Below, piece after piece: positions 23,112 through 31,607 of a DNA stretch of 50,169 bases. The position numbers and the translations under genes were made by a program. The notes under the pieces were generated by a model that had not been told where the DNA came from, searched no databases, and saw only the letters and a program-made list of their open reading frames with translations. Each line of letters starts with the position of its first letter. Position 1 is the stretch's first letter. This stretch comes from an uncultured Pelagibacteraceae bacterium (GTDB taxonomy: Bacteria > Pseudomonadota > Alphaproteobacteria > Pelagibacterales > Pelagibacteraceae): contig CAJXBA010000007.1 of NCBI GenBank assembly GCA_913050185.1, positions 1-50,169 on the forward strand, in the 5' to 3' direction.

Positions 23112-24398
23112 ATGAGTGAAGATAAATACGTTCCAGAATCAAAACTAGCGCAGTGGTTTGATAGTCGCTTGCCACTGTTAACGCTCTCACATCATTTAAG
23201 AGGATATCCAACACCTAAAAACCTAAATTACTGGTGGACTTTTGGTGGCATATTAACTTTTTTTCTAATTGTTCAGATTGTAACAGGAATAATTCTTGCT
23301 ATGCATTATGTTGCTCATGTAGATCTTGCCTTCAATAGCATTGAACACATAATGAGAAATGTAAATTATGGATGGCTCATCAGATATGTTCATGCAAACG
23401 GATCCTCGATGTTTTTTTTAGCTGTTTATATTCATATTTTTAGAGGTCTGTATTACGGATCGCATAAACCTCCAAGAGAAATGATTTGGATTACAGGGTT
23501 AATAATTTATTTGCTCATGATGGCAACAGCATTTATGGGATATACTTTGCCATGGGGCCAAATGAGTTTTTGGGCCGCTACGGTTGTTTCAAATCTATTT
23601 GGTGCCATCCCTTTAATTGGAGAAAATATTACAGCATGGCTGTGGGGCGGTTATTCACTAGACAATCCGACATTAAATAGGTTTTATAGCTTACATTACC
23701 TGTTTCCATTTTTGATTTTTGCCTTAGTTATATTGCACATTTGGGCGTTACATGTTCCTGGAAATAATAATCCCATTGGCATTGATGTTAAAAAAAATAG
23801 CAAAGAGACTATGTCTTTTCATCCGTACATGGTTATGAAAGATCTTTTAGCCATGCTTGTATTTATATTAATTTTTTTTGGATTTGTATTTTATGCTCCA
23901 AATTTTTTGGGACATCCTGATAACTATATCCCGGCTAATCCACTGGTTACTCCCGAACATATAGTTCCTGAATGGTATTTGTTGCCCTTCTATGCAATTT
24001 TAAGAGCTATACCAAGTAAATTGGGAGGAGTAATTTTTATGTTTGCATCAATTTTTATTTTAATATTGTTGCCCTGGTTAGATAGCTCAAAAGTTAGATC
24101 AGCGGCATTTAGGCCTCTTTATAAAAAATTTTATTGGGTACTAGTAGCTATGGTAATTTTACTAGGTTACTTAGGTGCAAAACCGCCTGAAGGAATTTAT
24201 GTAATTTTAGCGAGGATCGCTACCACTTATTATTTCATTCATTTTTTAATTATTCTTCCAGTATTAGGTCGTTATGAAAAAACAGATCCATTGCCCACGA
24301 GCATTTTTGATCCTGTTCTTGATGAACCGAACATTGTAGATAAATTTAAAAAAACAGCAGGAGAATATGAAGGAGAAAAAGTTGATACGTTTAAATAA
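23112..24398 (+). CDS. petB: Cytochrome b of the bc1 complex
   Basis: A 428-residue cytochrome b with eight predicted membrane helices, two b-type hemes and both quinone sites. Heme histidines sit in the helix 2 and helix 4 pairs (HYVAHV/RYVHANG and [20 protein letters not shown]). The Qo motif appears as PEWY ([17 protein letters not shown]). The ATG at 23112 is preferred over a TTG six bases earlier. The last 16 residues, [16 protein letters not shown], form a polar tail that is echoed at the end of cytochrome c1. The 3' end overlaps petC by 32 bases. Confidence 0.97.
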   Translation: MSEDKYVPESKLAQWFDSRLPLLTLSHHLRGYPTPKNLNYWWTFGGILTFFLIVQIVTGIILAMHYVAHVDLAFNSIEHIMRNVNYGWLIRYVHANGSSMFFLAVYIHIFRGLYYGSHKPPREMIWITGLIIYLLMMATAFMGYTLPWGQMSFWAATVVSNLFGAIPLIGENITAWLWGGYSLDNPTLNRFYSLHYLFPFLIFALVILHIWALHVPGNNNPIGIDVKKNSKETMSFHPYMVMKDLLAMLVFILIFFGFVFYAPNFLGHPDNYIPANPLVTPEHIVPEWYLLPFYAILRAIPSKLGGVIFMFASIFILILLPWLDSSKVRSAAFRPLYKKFYWVLVAMVILLGYLGAKPPEGIYVILARIATTYYFIHFLIILPVLGRYEKTDPLPTSIFDPVLDEPNIVDKFKKTAGEYEGEKVDTFK

Positions 24399-25257
24399 TT
24401 TATTGCTTAAAATATTTTTTATAGCATTTATGACCGCAATTAGTAATTCATCCTATTCTGACGAGGGGAAAATAGAACTCATAAAAAACGATTGGAGTTT
24501 TAAAGGTATTATTGGCACTTTTGATAGAAACTCCTTGCAAAGAGGTTACCGGGTCTATCAAGAAGTTTGTTCGGGATGTCATTCCATCCAACATTTAAGT
24601 TATAGAAATTTATCAGAAAAGGGAGGTCCTGAATTTACTTTGGATGAAGCTAAAGCAATAGCTGAGCAATTTGAAATTACAGATGGACCTAATGATGAAG
24701 GAGAAATGTTTACAAGATCAAGGAGATTATCGGATAAATTTGCTAGTCCCTTTCCAAACGTTCAGGCAGCAACAATTGCTAATGGTGGAGCTTATCCTCC
24801 AGATATGTCGGTGCTTGTAAAAGCAAGAAAGGGAGGAGCAGACTATATTTATTCGTTACTGCTAGGATATGAAGAACCTCCAGCAGGATACGAACTAGAT
24901 GAGGGTATTTATTACAACAAATACATGCCAGGACAAAAAATAATGATGTCCAAACCTTTATTTGAGGGAAGCGTAGAGTATTCAGATGGTACTCAAGCAA
25001 CAGAGGAACAGTTAGCAAAAGACGTTACAACTTTTTTGGTTTGGGCAGCAGAACCACATCTTGAAGCAAGTCACAAAATGGGCTTTAAAGTCTTCCTATA
25101 CCTAATTATTCTTTTAACATTAGTTTATTTAAGTAAACAAAAAGTTTGGTCGCGTCCTGATTTAAAAGAAGATTCGAACCAAAAAGAAGAAACTTTTGAT
25201 AAAGTTGAAAGAGCCGCGACCGAATACGAAGGGGAAGATCCCAAAACTTTTAGATGA
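24367..25257 (+). CDS. petC: Cytochrome c1 of the bc1 complex
   Basis: A 296-residue membrane-anchored c-type cytochrome. It has a signal peptide ([20 protein letters not shown]), a heme c site C68-S-G-C71-H72, a methionine-containing [13 protein letters not shown] block with the likely axial Met, and a C-terminal anchor helix (about 238-257). The chosen ATG lies inside petB, behind an AGGAG site whose bases also encode petB residues. The final 16 residues, [16 protein letters not shown], closely resemble the petB tail although the codons differ. It ends seven bases before the convergent ychF end. Confidence 0.96.
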   Translation: MKEKKLIRLNNLLLKIFFIAFMTAISNSSYSDEGKIELIKNDWSFKGIIGTFDRNSLQRGYRVYQEVCSGCHSIQHLSYRNLSEKGGPEFTLDEAKAIAEQFEITDGPNDEGEMFTRSRRLSDKFASPFPNVQAATIANGGAYPPDMSVLVKARKGGADYIYSLLLGYEEPPAGYELDEGIYYNKYMPGQKIMMSKPLFEGSVEYSDGTQATEEQLAKDVTTFLVWAAEPHLEASHKMGFKVFLYLIILLTLVYLSKQKVWSRPDLKEDSNQKEETFDKVERAATEYEGEDPKTFR

Positions 25258-25264
25258 TTTAAAG

Positions 25265-26338
25265 TTAGGCTCCTGTTCTGAAAAACATTACATCCCCATC
25301 TTTTACAATATAATCTTTACTTTCAAGTCTCAATTTTCCGGCATTTCTACATTCATTAAAACCTTTATATTTTATAAAGTCTTCGTGGGACACAGTTTCT
25401 GCTCTGATGAATTTTTTTTTAAAATCTGAATGGATTATACCAGCCGCCTCAACAGCTTTAGAGTTTTTTTCAATTGTCCAAGCCCTAGTTTCTTTTGGAG
25501 TTGAAGAAAAAAATGTGTTAAGTCCAAGAATATTATAACCAGTTTTGATTAAGTTGTTTAGGCCGGTATTTTTTATTCCAGATTCAAACATAAAATCTTC
25601 CCTGTCTTTTGTTTGTAAGTTCATAATTTGATCTTCTATATCAGCGCAAACTATAATTATATTTTCATTTAGTAGTTTTTTTTTACATGCATCTGAATAT
25701 TTATTACCTTCTGGTAAACTTTTTTCATCAACATTACATACAATTATTCTCGGTTTAAGTGATAAAAGGGATGACTTTTGGATTAAATTTTTGCTAATTT
25801 TTTTTTTTAATACATCTGGATTTTTTCCATCATTTATTAATTTCTGACATTCTTCTAAAAAGTTTAGTTCATTCTTTTCAAATTTTTTTTTGTTACTTTT
25901 TTCTAATTTTTTTTGAAGAGATTCTAAATCAGATAATAAAATTTCAGTTTCAATAATTTCAATATCTCTTATTGGATCAACATTTTTATTTACATTTTGG
26001 ATTTTATCAGAATCAAAACATCGAGTTAAGTGAATAATGGTATCAACTTCCCTAACATGAGAAAGAAATTTATTTCCCAATCCTTCGCCTTTGGATGCTC
26101 CTTTGACGAGACCAGCAATATCAACAAATGTAATTGCTGCACTAATTGTTTTTAGAGATTTCGATATTATAGATATTTTCTTTAATCTTTCATCTGGAAC
26201 TAAAACTACTCCAATATTTGGATCAATTGTACAAAATGGAAAATTTTCAGCTTGAGCTTTTTTTGATGCGGTCAGGGCATTAAATAATGTCGATTTCCCA
26301 ACATTGGGCAATCCCACTATCCCGCACTTAAAACCCAT
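25265..26338 (-). CDS. ychF: Ribosome-associated P-loop ATPase/GTPase YchF (OLA1)
   Basis: A 357-residue Obg-related NTPase. G1 is GLPNVGKSTLFNAL near residue 8, G3 is DIAGLVKGASKGEGLGN, a coiled insertion lies near 130-190, and the C-terminal TGS-like domain ends in KDYIVKDGDVMFFRTGA. YchF binds ATP more readily than GTP because its G4 motif is altered. It interacts with ribosomes and stress responses, but its exact job is unsettled. It starts two bases after the pth stop, the common prs-rplY-pth-ychF order. Confidence 0.96.
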   Translation of the reverse strand: MGFKCGIVGLPNVGKSTLFNALTASKKAQAENFPFCTIDPNIGVVLVPDERLKKISIISKSLKTISAAITFVDIAGLVKGASKGEGLGNKFLSHVREVDTIIHLTRCFDSDKIQNVNKNVDPIRDIEIIETEILLSDLESLQKKLEKSNKKKFEKNELNFLEECQKLINDGKNPDVLKKKISKNLIQKSSLLSLKPRIIVCNVDEKSLPEGNKYSDACKKKLLNENIIIVCADIEDQIMNLQTKDREDFMFESGIKNTGLNNLIKTGYNILGLNTFFSSTPKETRAWTIEKNSKAVEAAGIIHSDFKKKFIRAETVSHEDFIKYKGFNECRNAGKLRLESKDYIVKDGDVMFFRTGA

Positions 26339-26340
26339 TA

Positions 26341-26901
26341 TTATTTTTGGTTAACTTTGCTAGAAAAAAGGTCTAAATCTTTTTTTATTAATATTGGTAG
26401 CGATTCAATTATATTTGCGGTTACTTCTTCAACGCATTGTTTTTCATCGCTGGAAAAATTGTCTAGAACATGTTCAACACCAGTCGAATTATTTATAGGA
26501 CGACCTATGCCAATTCTTATTCTTGAGTACTGTTTTCCAATATTTTTATCTATAGATTCTATTCCATTATGTCCCGCGTCGCCTCCACCAAATTTCACTT
26601 TGACTTTACCAATGTCGATATCCATATCATCATGAAACACGAAAACATCCTTTGCTTCTATTTTAAAATATTCTAATAGTTCTTTGATGCATATTCCGGA
26701 ACTGTTCATAAATGTAAGAGGTTTTATTGCATAAACTTTTTGATCGTTGATCATTCCTGTTGTTAACAAGCCTTTAAATTTTGGTTTTTGTTTAGATAGT
26801 TTGAATTTTGTGTTAATAGCGTCAATTGCCAAAAAACCTACATTGTGACGATTGTTGGTATTATTTGGATTTGGATTTCCCAGACCAACAAAAAGTAGCA
26901 T
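26341..26901 (-). CDS. pth: Peptidyl-tRNA hydrolase
   Basis: A 186-residue esterase that frees tRNA from peptidyl-tRNAs dropped by ribosomes. The N-terminal VGLGNPNPNNTNNRHNVGF contains the catalytic histidine. KPLTFMNSSG and FVFHDDMDIDIGKVKVKFGGGDAGHNG carry the conserved Asn, Asp and His positions. It sits between rplY and ychF with gaps of 20 and two bases and is probably cotranscribed with them. Confidence 0.97.
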   Translation of the reverse strand: MLLFVGLGNPNPNNTNNRHNVGFLAIDAINTKFKLSKQKPKFKGLLTTGMINDQKVYAIKPLTFMNSSGICIKELLEYFKIEAKDVFVFHDDMDIDIGKVKVKFGGGDAGHNGIESIDKNIGKQYSRIRIGIGRPINNSTGVEHVLDNFSSDEKQCVEEVTANIIESLPILIKKDLDLFSSKVNQK

Positions 26902-26921
26902 AATTGACAGACTATCCTATA

Positions 26922-27653
26922 TTATTTTTTTTTAGTTTCTTTTTCTTTAGTTGCGGGTTTAGCTTTATCGTCTGAAGGTTTAGCAGTTTTATCTTTGCCT
27001 TCATCTGTTACCGGAGCTTCCTCAGCTCCTTCAACTCCTTCAACAGGAACCTCTCCTTCAGCTACAGCTTCTTCAGTTTTTTCTTGTTCAACTAAGATTG
27101 TTGGAGACGCAACAGTAGCAATTACAAAATCTCTATCAGTTATTGTTGGGGTAACGTTTTCCGGTAATTTAACCGATGATATTTTAAGGCTAGCATTTAT
27201 TTCAGTTTTGTCTAGGTCAACAACTATTTCATTTGGAATATTTTCGGCAGGACATTTTAATTCTACTTTTCTTCTTACAGTATTTAACACTCCCCCTTTT
27301 TTTAATCCAGGCGATTTATCATGATTAATAAATTTGACAGGTATCTCCAAAACTAGTGTAGAATCTTTTGCGATTCTCATAAAATCAATATGAATTGGTT
27401 CATCGGACACAGGGTCGTAAGCTATATCTCTCGGCAATACTTTTTCTAAATTACCATCTATATCTAAGTCCACAACTTTGGAAGTAAATGTTTCTGTTTT
27501 TATAACGTCTCGAAGATGTAATTTTTTTAGACTTATTCTGATATTATTTTTTTCCCCTCCATACAATATGGCAGGTACAAAACCATCGGTTCGTAATTTG
27601 TTAATTTGTCCAGTAGATGCGGTTGTTCTTTTTGTTGCTTTTAAAATATTCAT
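26922..27653 (-). CDS. rplY: Large ribosomal subunit protein bL25, long Ctc form
   Basis: A 243-residue 5S rRNA-binding ribosomal protein of the Ctc type, which adds a beta-rich TL5 domain to the short L25 domain. Conserved blocks are GQINKLRTDGFVPAILYG near residue 17, VLPRDIAYDPVSDEPIHIDFMRI, and the second domain GVLNTVRRKVELKCPA. The last 55 residues are low complexity: first acidic (EEAVAEGEVPVEGVEGAEE), then lysine-rich (KAKPATKEKETKKK). This tail is likely disordered. It follows prs by 49 bases, a common pairing. Confidence 0.95.
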   Translation of the reverse strand: MNILKATKRTTASTGQINKLRTDGFVPAILYGGEKNNIRISLKKLHLRDVIKTETFTSKVVDLDIDGNLEKVLPRDIAYDPVSDEPIHIDFMRIAKDSTLVLEIPVKFINHDKSPGLKKGGVLNTVRRKVELKCPAENIPNEIVVDLDKTEINASLKISSVKLPENVTPTITDRDFVIATVASPTILVEQEKTEEAVAEGEVPVEGVEGAEEAPVTDEGKDKTAKPSDDKAKPATKEKETKKK

Positions 27654-27702
27654 AAATTGAAATGGTGTTTTTATATTATGTTAGGAAAAAAAACAAGTAA
27701 AA

Positions 27703-28635
27703 TTAATTAAAAAGATCAGAAACTGAAGTGGAGTTTGCGATTCTTTTAATTGCCTCTGAAATCATTGAAGCAAGTGAAATTATTTCAATTTTTTTGTGTT
27801 TATTAATTTTTTTTGTATTGTCGATTGTATCTGTCGTAATTAGTTTCTTGATTTGAGATTTTTCTATTTTATTCACTGCTTCACCACTCAATACTGCGTG
27901 AGTAATATAGACATAAACATCTTTTGCTCCTTTTTCTTTTAGAGCCTTCGCTGCGTTCACAATAGTTCCTCCTGAATCTATTATGTCATCTACAATTACA
28001 CAGTTTTTATTTGTTACATTTCCAACGATATTCATTACTTCAGATTTTCCTGGTGCCGGTCTTCTCTTATCTATTATAGCGATGCTTGAATTTATTCTTC
28101 TACTTAGTGCTCTTGTTCTCTCGACGCCCCCAACATCAGGCGAAACACAAATTAAATTATTTAGTTTCATTTTTTTTTTAATGTGTCTAGCAAAAATGGG
28201 TGTAGCGAATAAGTTATCTACCGGAATATCAAAGAAACCCTGAATTTGGCCAGCGTGTAAATCAACACTTAAAATTCTGTTCGCTCCAGCACTTGTTATT
28301 AGATTTGAAACTAATTTTGCTGATATTGCGGTTCTTGGCACTACTTTTCTATCTTGTCTTGCGTATCCGAAATAGGGAATGACTGCAGTAATATTTTTTG
28401 CGGAGGATCTTCTCAAAGCATCAATGCAAATTAAAAGTTCCATCAAATTATCATTGGCAGGATTAGATGTTGATTGGACCACAAATATACTATTGCCTCT
28501 AATATTTTCATTAATTTCCATATAGACTTCACCATCGGCAAATCTTTTAATGTTTGAATTGACCAATTTTAATTTGAGTTGTCTTGCTATGTCTTTGCAC
28601 AGTTTTAAATTACTTGTACCAGCAAGAACTTTCAT
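27703..28635 (-). CDS. prs: Ribose-phosphate pyrophosphokinase
   Basis: A 310-residue PRPP synthetase, which makes the activated ribose for purines, pyrimidines, histidine and NAD. The catalytic flexible loop region is PYFGYARQDRK, the ribose-5-phosphate loop is CVIVDDIIDSGGTIVNAA (PRPP signature), and DLHAGQIQGFF is the metal site. Length matches class I enzymes. It heads the prs-rplY-pth-ychF unit. A good promoter-like pair lies so close (28647-28674) that the mRNA would have only about five bases of leader. Confidence 0.97.
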   Translation of the reverse strand: MKVLAGTSNLKLCKDIARQLKLKLVNSNIKRFADGEVYMEINENIRGNSIFVVQSTSNPANDNLMELLICIDALRRSSAKNITAVIPYFGYARQDRKVVPRTAISAKLVSNLITSAGANRILSVDLHAGQIQGFFDIPVDNLFATPIFARHIKKKMKLNNLICVSPDVGGVERTRALSRRINSSIAIIDKRRPAPGKSEVMNIVGNVTNKNCVIVDDIIDSGGTIVNAAKALKEKGAKDVYVYITHAVLSGEAVNKIEKSQIKKLITTDTIDNTKKINKHKKIEIISLASMISEAIKRIANSTSVSDLFN

Positions 28636-28646
28636 AAGATAACTTG

Positions 28647-28674
28647 TTTATACAACTTTAATTTTACTTTTCAA
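28647..28674 (-). promoter_or_regulatory. Predicted prs promoter
   Basis: On the minus strand TTGAAA (28669-28674) and TATAAA (28647-28652) are separated by 16 bases, each with five of six consensus matches. The expected start, near 28640, is about five bases before the prs ATG at 28635, which implies a nearly leaderless transcript. Confidence 0.45.
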
Positions 28675-28691
28675 ATTAATTAAACATTTAA

Positions 28692-29453
28692 TTAAGTCAT
28701 TAATATGACAGAAATGCATCTACCATAATCTTGTTCTTTGTTAAGACAAGATCTTCTATGGCTAAAAAAAAATTCTTTTTCCAAAAAAGTGTTCATTGCT
28801 ATATTTTCTATATTTTTAATATTTGAATTGTGTATTTCATTGTTTATAAATCTCCTTAAGTCAAAAACATATCTTTCATCTGAAATTTTATTAAAAAACT
28901 CTGCATATTTTGAGTTTCTATCTACAAACCTTTTATAAAAATCAGTTTTTACTTCATAACTTTCCTTTTCAATACAAGGCCCAACTACTGCGATCAAATT
29001 CTCAATTTTAGAATTTAACTCTTTAAATTTTATAATGGTATTATTAATAATTCCATTTAAAGCACCTTTCCAACCAGAATGAATACATCCAATAATTTCT
29101 TTTTGAGGATCATATAATAGGATAGGAGCACAATCTGCCGCAAGTATTCCGATTCCAATATTTTTTATTTTCGTTACTATAGCATCACCGGGTAATTTAT
29201 TTTTTACCGAACTTTCATTTTCAAAATAGACAACTTCATTGCTGTGAGTTTGATTCAAAGTTATTAATGATTCATCTTTACAGCCAATTTTTTGACTTAC
29301 AAAATTTAGATTCTTTAGGACATTTTCTTTTTTATCACCAGATCCCAATCCGCAATTTAGGCTTGCGTAACAACCTTTCGAAAAACCATTTTTTCTCGAA
29401 AAAAAACAATGCTTTAATTTTTTAAATTTTTGTAATTTCTTTGAAAAAAACAT
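28692..29453 (-). CDS. pgeF: Purine nucleoside phosphorylase / peptidoglycan editing factor (YfiH/PgeF laccase-domain family)
   Basis: A 253-residue member of the YfiH/multicopper-laccase-domain family. Zinc-binding positions are visible as TLNQTHSNEVV, ILAADCAPILLYD and IGCIHSGWKGAL, with GPCIEKESYEV and the C-terminal SHRRSCLNKEQDYGR. Family members act on purine nucleosides (human FAMIN is a relative), and the E. coli protein removes wrongly placed residues from peptidoglycan precursors; which applies here is not clear. The ATG at 29453 is chosen over a TTG six bases earlier that would overlap midA. It is last in the lgt-midA-pgeF unit. Confidence 0.92.
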   Translation of the reverse strand: MFFSKKLQKFKKLKHCFFSRKNGFSKGCYASLNCGLGSGDKKENVLKNLNFVSQKIGCKDESLITLNQTHSNEVVYFENESSVKNKLPGDAIVTKIKNIGIGILAADCAPILLYDPQKEIIGCIHSGWKGALNGIINNTIIKFKELNSKIENLIAVVGPCIEKESYEVKTDFYKRFVDRNSKYAEFFNKISDERYVFDLRRFINNEIHNSNIKNIENIAMNTFLEKEFFFSHRRSCLNKEQDYGRCISVILMT

Positions 29454-29455
29454 GA

Positions 29456-30520
29456 TCAAAAACCTAAAGAAAATTTTCCATCTTTTTTTTGGGCAAATAA
29501 AACTTTAAAAAGACCCCCCATTTCTTTGTAGTTTATTAGTCTTTTTAATCTGTAAAACATGTTGGCTTTTTCTGTAAACGTCATTTTTTTAGATAATATA
29601 TTTGCTCTTTCTATTATGCCAATTTTTTTCAAAAATTCATTTTGAGTAGTAATTTTTTTTACGTTTAATTTATTTTCCTTCAATATTTCATAAAACAATC
29701 GAAAATTTATATGCGATGTAATATCTGAATGCCCGGGGTTAATAAGAGGATTTATGTACTTATGTTTTTTTACTGATTGCAAAGTATTTTGATTTTTTTT
29801 TGATATATAACCATAGTCAAAAGTTAATAATCCACCACCAAGTTTGTTGATTTTTTTTGCAATAGATTTAAGAAAATTTAACGCGGTAATAGGATATTCA
29901 ATAATATTGCCAACGGAAATTAAATTTAAATTTTGTATCTGTTTTATTAAATTATTGTTTGCCTTTTTATATAAAAACTTTATTTTCTTATGATCTTTTG
30001 ATAAGCCAACAAACTTTTCGAAAAATAATTTTTTCTTTTTATATATTTGCTTAATAGGTAGTCCGTCAAAAAATTCATTTCCCAGAAATATTGCTGGTCC
30101 TAATTTTACTTCATTTATTTTTTTTATCCACTTAACTTTTTTATTATCTATTTTTGATTTTTGAATTTTTTTTAGCTTACCGCTTATTTCTAATAGATTT
30201 ATTTCTAGGGAGTTATAAAAATCTTCAAATTGCATAAATGTTTTTAATAAATCTCTACATAAAGTGCCATCACCCGGCCCAAGTTCAACTAATAAAATTT
30301 TTTTTGGCTTGCCTAAATGCTCCCAGAGGGAAATACACCATATTGCTATCATTTCGCCAAAAAGATTTGAAATTAAAGGTGAGGTAATAAAATCACCTTT
30401 TTTTCCAATAGGATTTTTTTTCATATAATAACCAAATTCTTTGTCATAAAGAGAAATATTAATGAATTGATCCAAAGGAATAGTTTTTTTTTCTTTTAAG
30501 ATATTAATTATTTTGTTCAT
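29456..30520 (-). CDS. midA: Class I SAM-dependent methyltransferase, MidA/NDUFAF7 family
   Basis: A 354-residue protein of the DUF185 family. KGDFITSPLISNLFGEMIA is the conserved N-terminal block, LLVELGPGDGTLCRDLL the SAM-binding motif I, and FLGNEFFDGLPIKQI the next block. GGGLLTFDYGY and NPGHSDITSHINF complete the family pattern. The mitochondrial homologue NDUFAF7 methylates an arginine of complex I subunit NDUFS2; a similar role for bacterial complex I is inference. It overlaps lgt by 17 bases and precedes pgeF, the usual lgt-midA-pgeF alphaproteobacterial order. Confidence 0.93.
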   Translation of the reverse strand: MNKIINILKEKKTIPLDQFINISLYDKEFGYYMKKNPIGKKGDFITSPLISNLFGEMIAIWCISLWEHLGKPKKILLVELGPGDGTLCRDLLKTFMQFEDFYNSLEINLLEISGKLKKIQKSKIDNKKVKWIKKINEVKLGPAIFLGNEFFDGLPIKQIYKKKKLFFEKFVGLSKDHKKIKFLYKKANNNLIKQIQNLNLISVGNIIEYPITALNFLKSIAKKINKLGGGLLTFDYGYISKKNQNTLQSVKKHKYINPLINPGHSDITSHINFRLFYEILKENKLNVKKITTQNEFLKKIGIIERANILSKKMTFTEKANMFYRLKRLINYKEMGGLFKVLFAQKKDGKFSLGF

Positions 30521-31310
30521 TACTCTTGATAAAAAGGATTATTACACAACCACCCAGAAAGGTTAGAAGACTTAGGATAGTACCCATAGAAAAATAGTTA
30601 AACAAGTAACCCAGTTGTTCATCTGGTTCTCTAAAATATTCTCCAATTATTCTAGCTATTGAATATAAGATTAAAAAAAACCCCGAAACATATCCTGGTT
30701 TCAAAAGCAATTGTTTTTTTATGGCCAACAAATTTATTATGATGAAAAGAATAATTCCCTCTAATATGGCTTCATAAATTTGCGAAGGATGCCTTGAAAT
30801 ATTGTCTGCATTTGGAAAAAGCACAGCCCAAGGAAGTGTGGAAACTTTTCCATAAAGCTCACCATTTATAAAATTTGCCATTCTTCCAAGAAAAATCCCA
30901 ATTGGTGCAACACACGCAATAATATCACTTAGGTTGAAAAAATTAACTCTTCTTATTTCAGAGAAAATAATTATTGAAACTATTACTCCTAACAAACCTC
31001 CATGAAAAGACATTCCGCCTTGCCAAATTTTTAAAATATCAATGAGATTTTTACTGTAAAACCCTAGATTATAAATAATTACATAACCTAATCGTCCTCC
31101 TATAATAATTCCTAATACCAAATAAATTATTAGATCATCAAAGACTTCTTTTTTTACCAACTTCAAGTTGTGTTTGATGGATATTTTTTTGATTATTTTT
31201 ACGGCATAGATCCAACCTAAAATTATTCCAAGAATATAGGCTAAGGAGTACCATCTAATTTGAAAAAAGCCTAAATCTATAAATACTGGATCAAAATTGT
31301 GGACTATCAT
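30504..31310 (-). CDS. lgt: Prolipoprotein diacylglyceryl transferase
   Basis: A 268-residue inner-membrane enzyme with about seven helices. It transfers diacylglycerol to the lipobox cysteine of prolipoproteins. Conserved parts are GGRLGYVIIYN, the arginine/glycine-rich GRMANFINGELYGK signature, PRHPSQIYE-like SRHPSQIYEAILEG, and REPDEQLGY near the end. It heads the lgt-midA-pgeF unit. The 60-base divergent gap to ubiK is almost pure A+T. Confidence 0.97.
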   Translation of the reverse strand: MIVHNFDPVFIDLGFFQIRWYSLAYILGIILGWIYAVKIIKKISIKHNLKLVKKEVFDDLIIYLVLGIIIGGRLGYVIIYNLGFYSKNLIDILKIWQGGMSFHGGLLGVIVSIIIFSEIRRVNFFNLSDIIACVAPIGIFLGRMANFINGELYGKVSTLPWAVLFPNADNISRHPSQIYEAILEGIILFIIINLLAIKKQLLLKPGYVSGFFLILYSIARIIGEYFREPDEQLGYLFNYFSMGTILSLLTFLGGCVIILFIKSNEQNN

Positions 31311-31370
31311 TTGTAAAAAAAGATTTATTTAACAATCAATTTAAAATAACTTAAAGATATTTAATAATAT

Positions 31371-31607
31371 ATGGAAAAATATAACAAGATACTAAAAAAT
31401 TTAACGGAATTAGTGGAAAAAGGTTTTTTCACTTCAAGAGATTTGAAAAAGACAGTAGAGGAGAGCATTAAATTTAAATTAGAGAGTATTACTAATAAAC
31501 TAAACCTCGTCTCCAGAGAAGAATTTGAAGTACAAAAAAAAGTGATCCAAAAATTACAAAAAGAATTAAATAAGCTAAAAACTAAAAAGAAAAAGAAAAA
31601 TGGCTAA
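31371..31607 (+). CDS. ubiK: Ubiquinone biosynthesis accessory factor UbiK family (BMFP)
   Basis: A 78-residue small helical protein. The pattern of an N-terminal amphipathic helix, then LDLVTREEFEVQ-like KLNLVSREEFEVQKKVIQKLQKEL coiled coil and a lysine-rich end, matches the UbiK/YqiC (membrane fusogenic, DUF526) family. UbiK assists the late ubiquinone-synthesis complex in E. coli. The match is by short pattern only, but size and context are right. Its last four bases overlap the convergent histidine kinase end. Confidence 0.8.
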   Translation: MEKYNKILKNLTELVEKGFFTSRDLKKTVEESIKFKLESITNKLNLVSREEFEVQKKVIQKLQKELNKLKTKKKKKNG

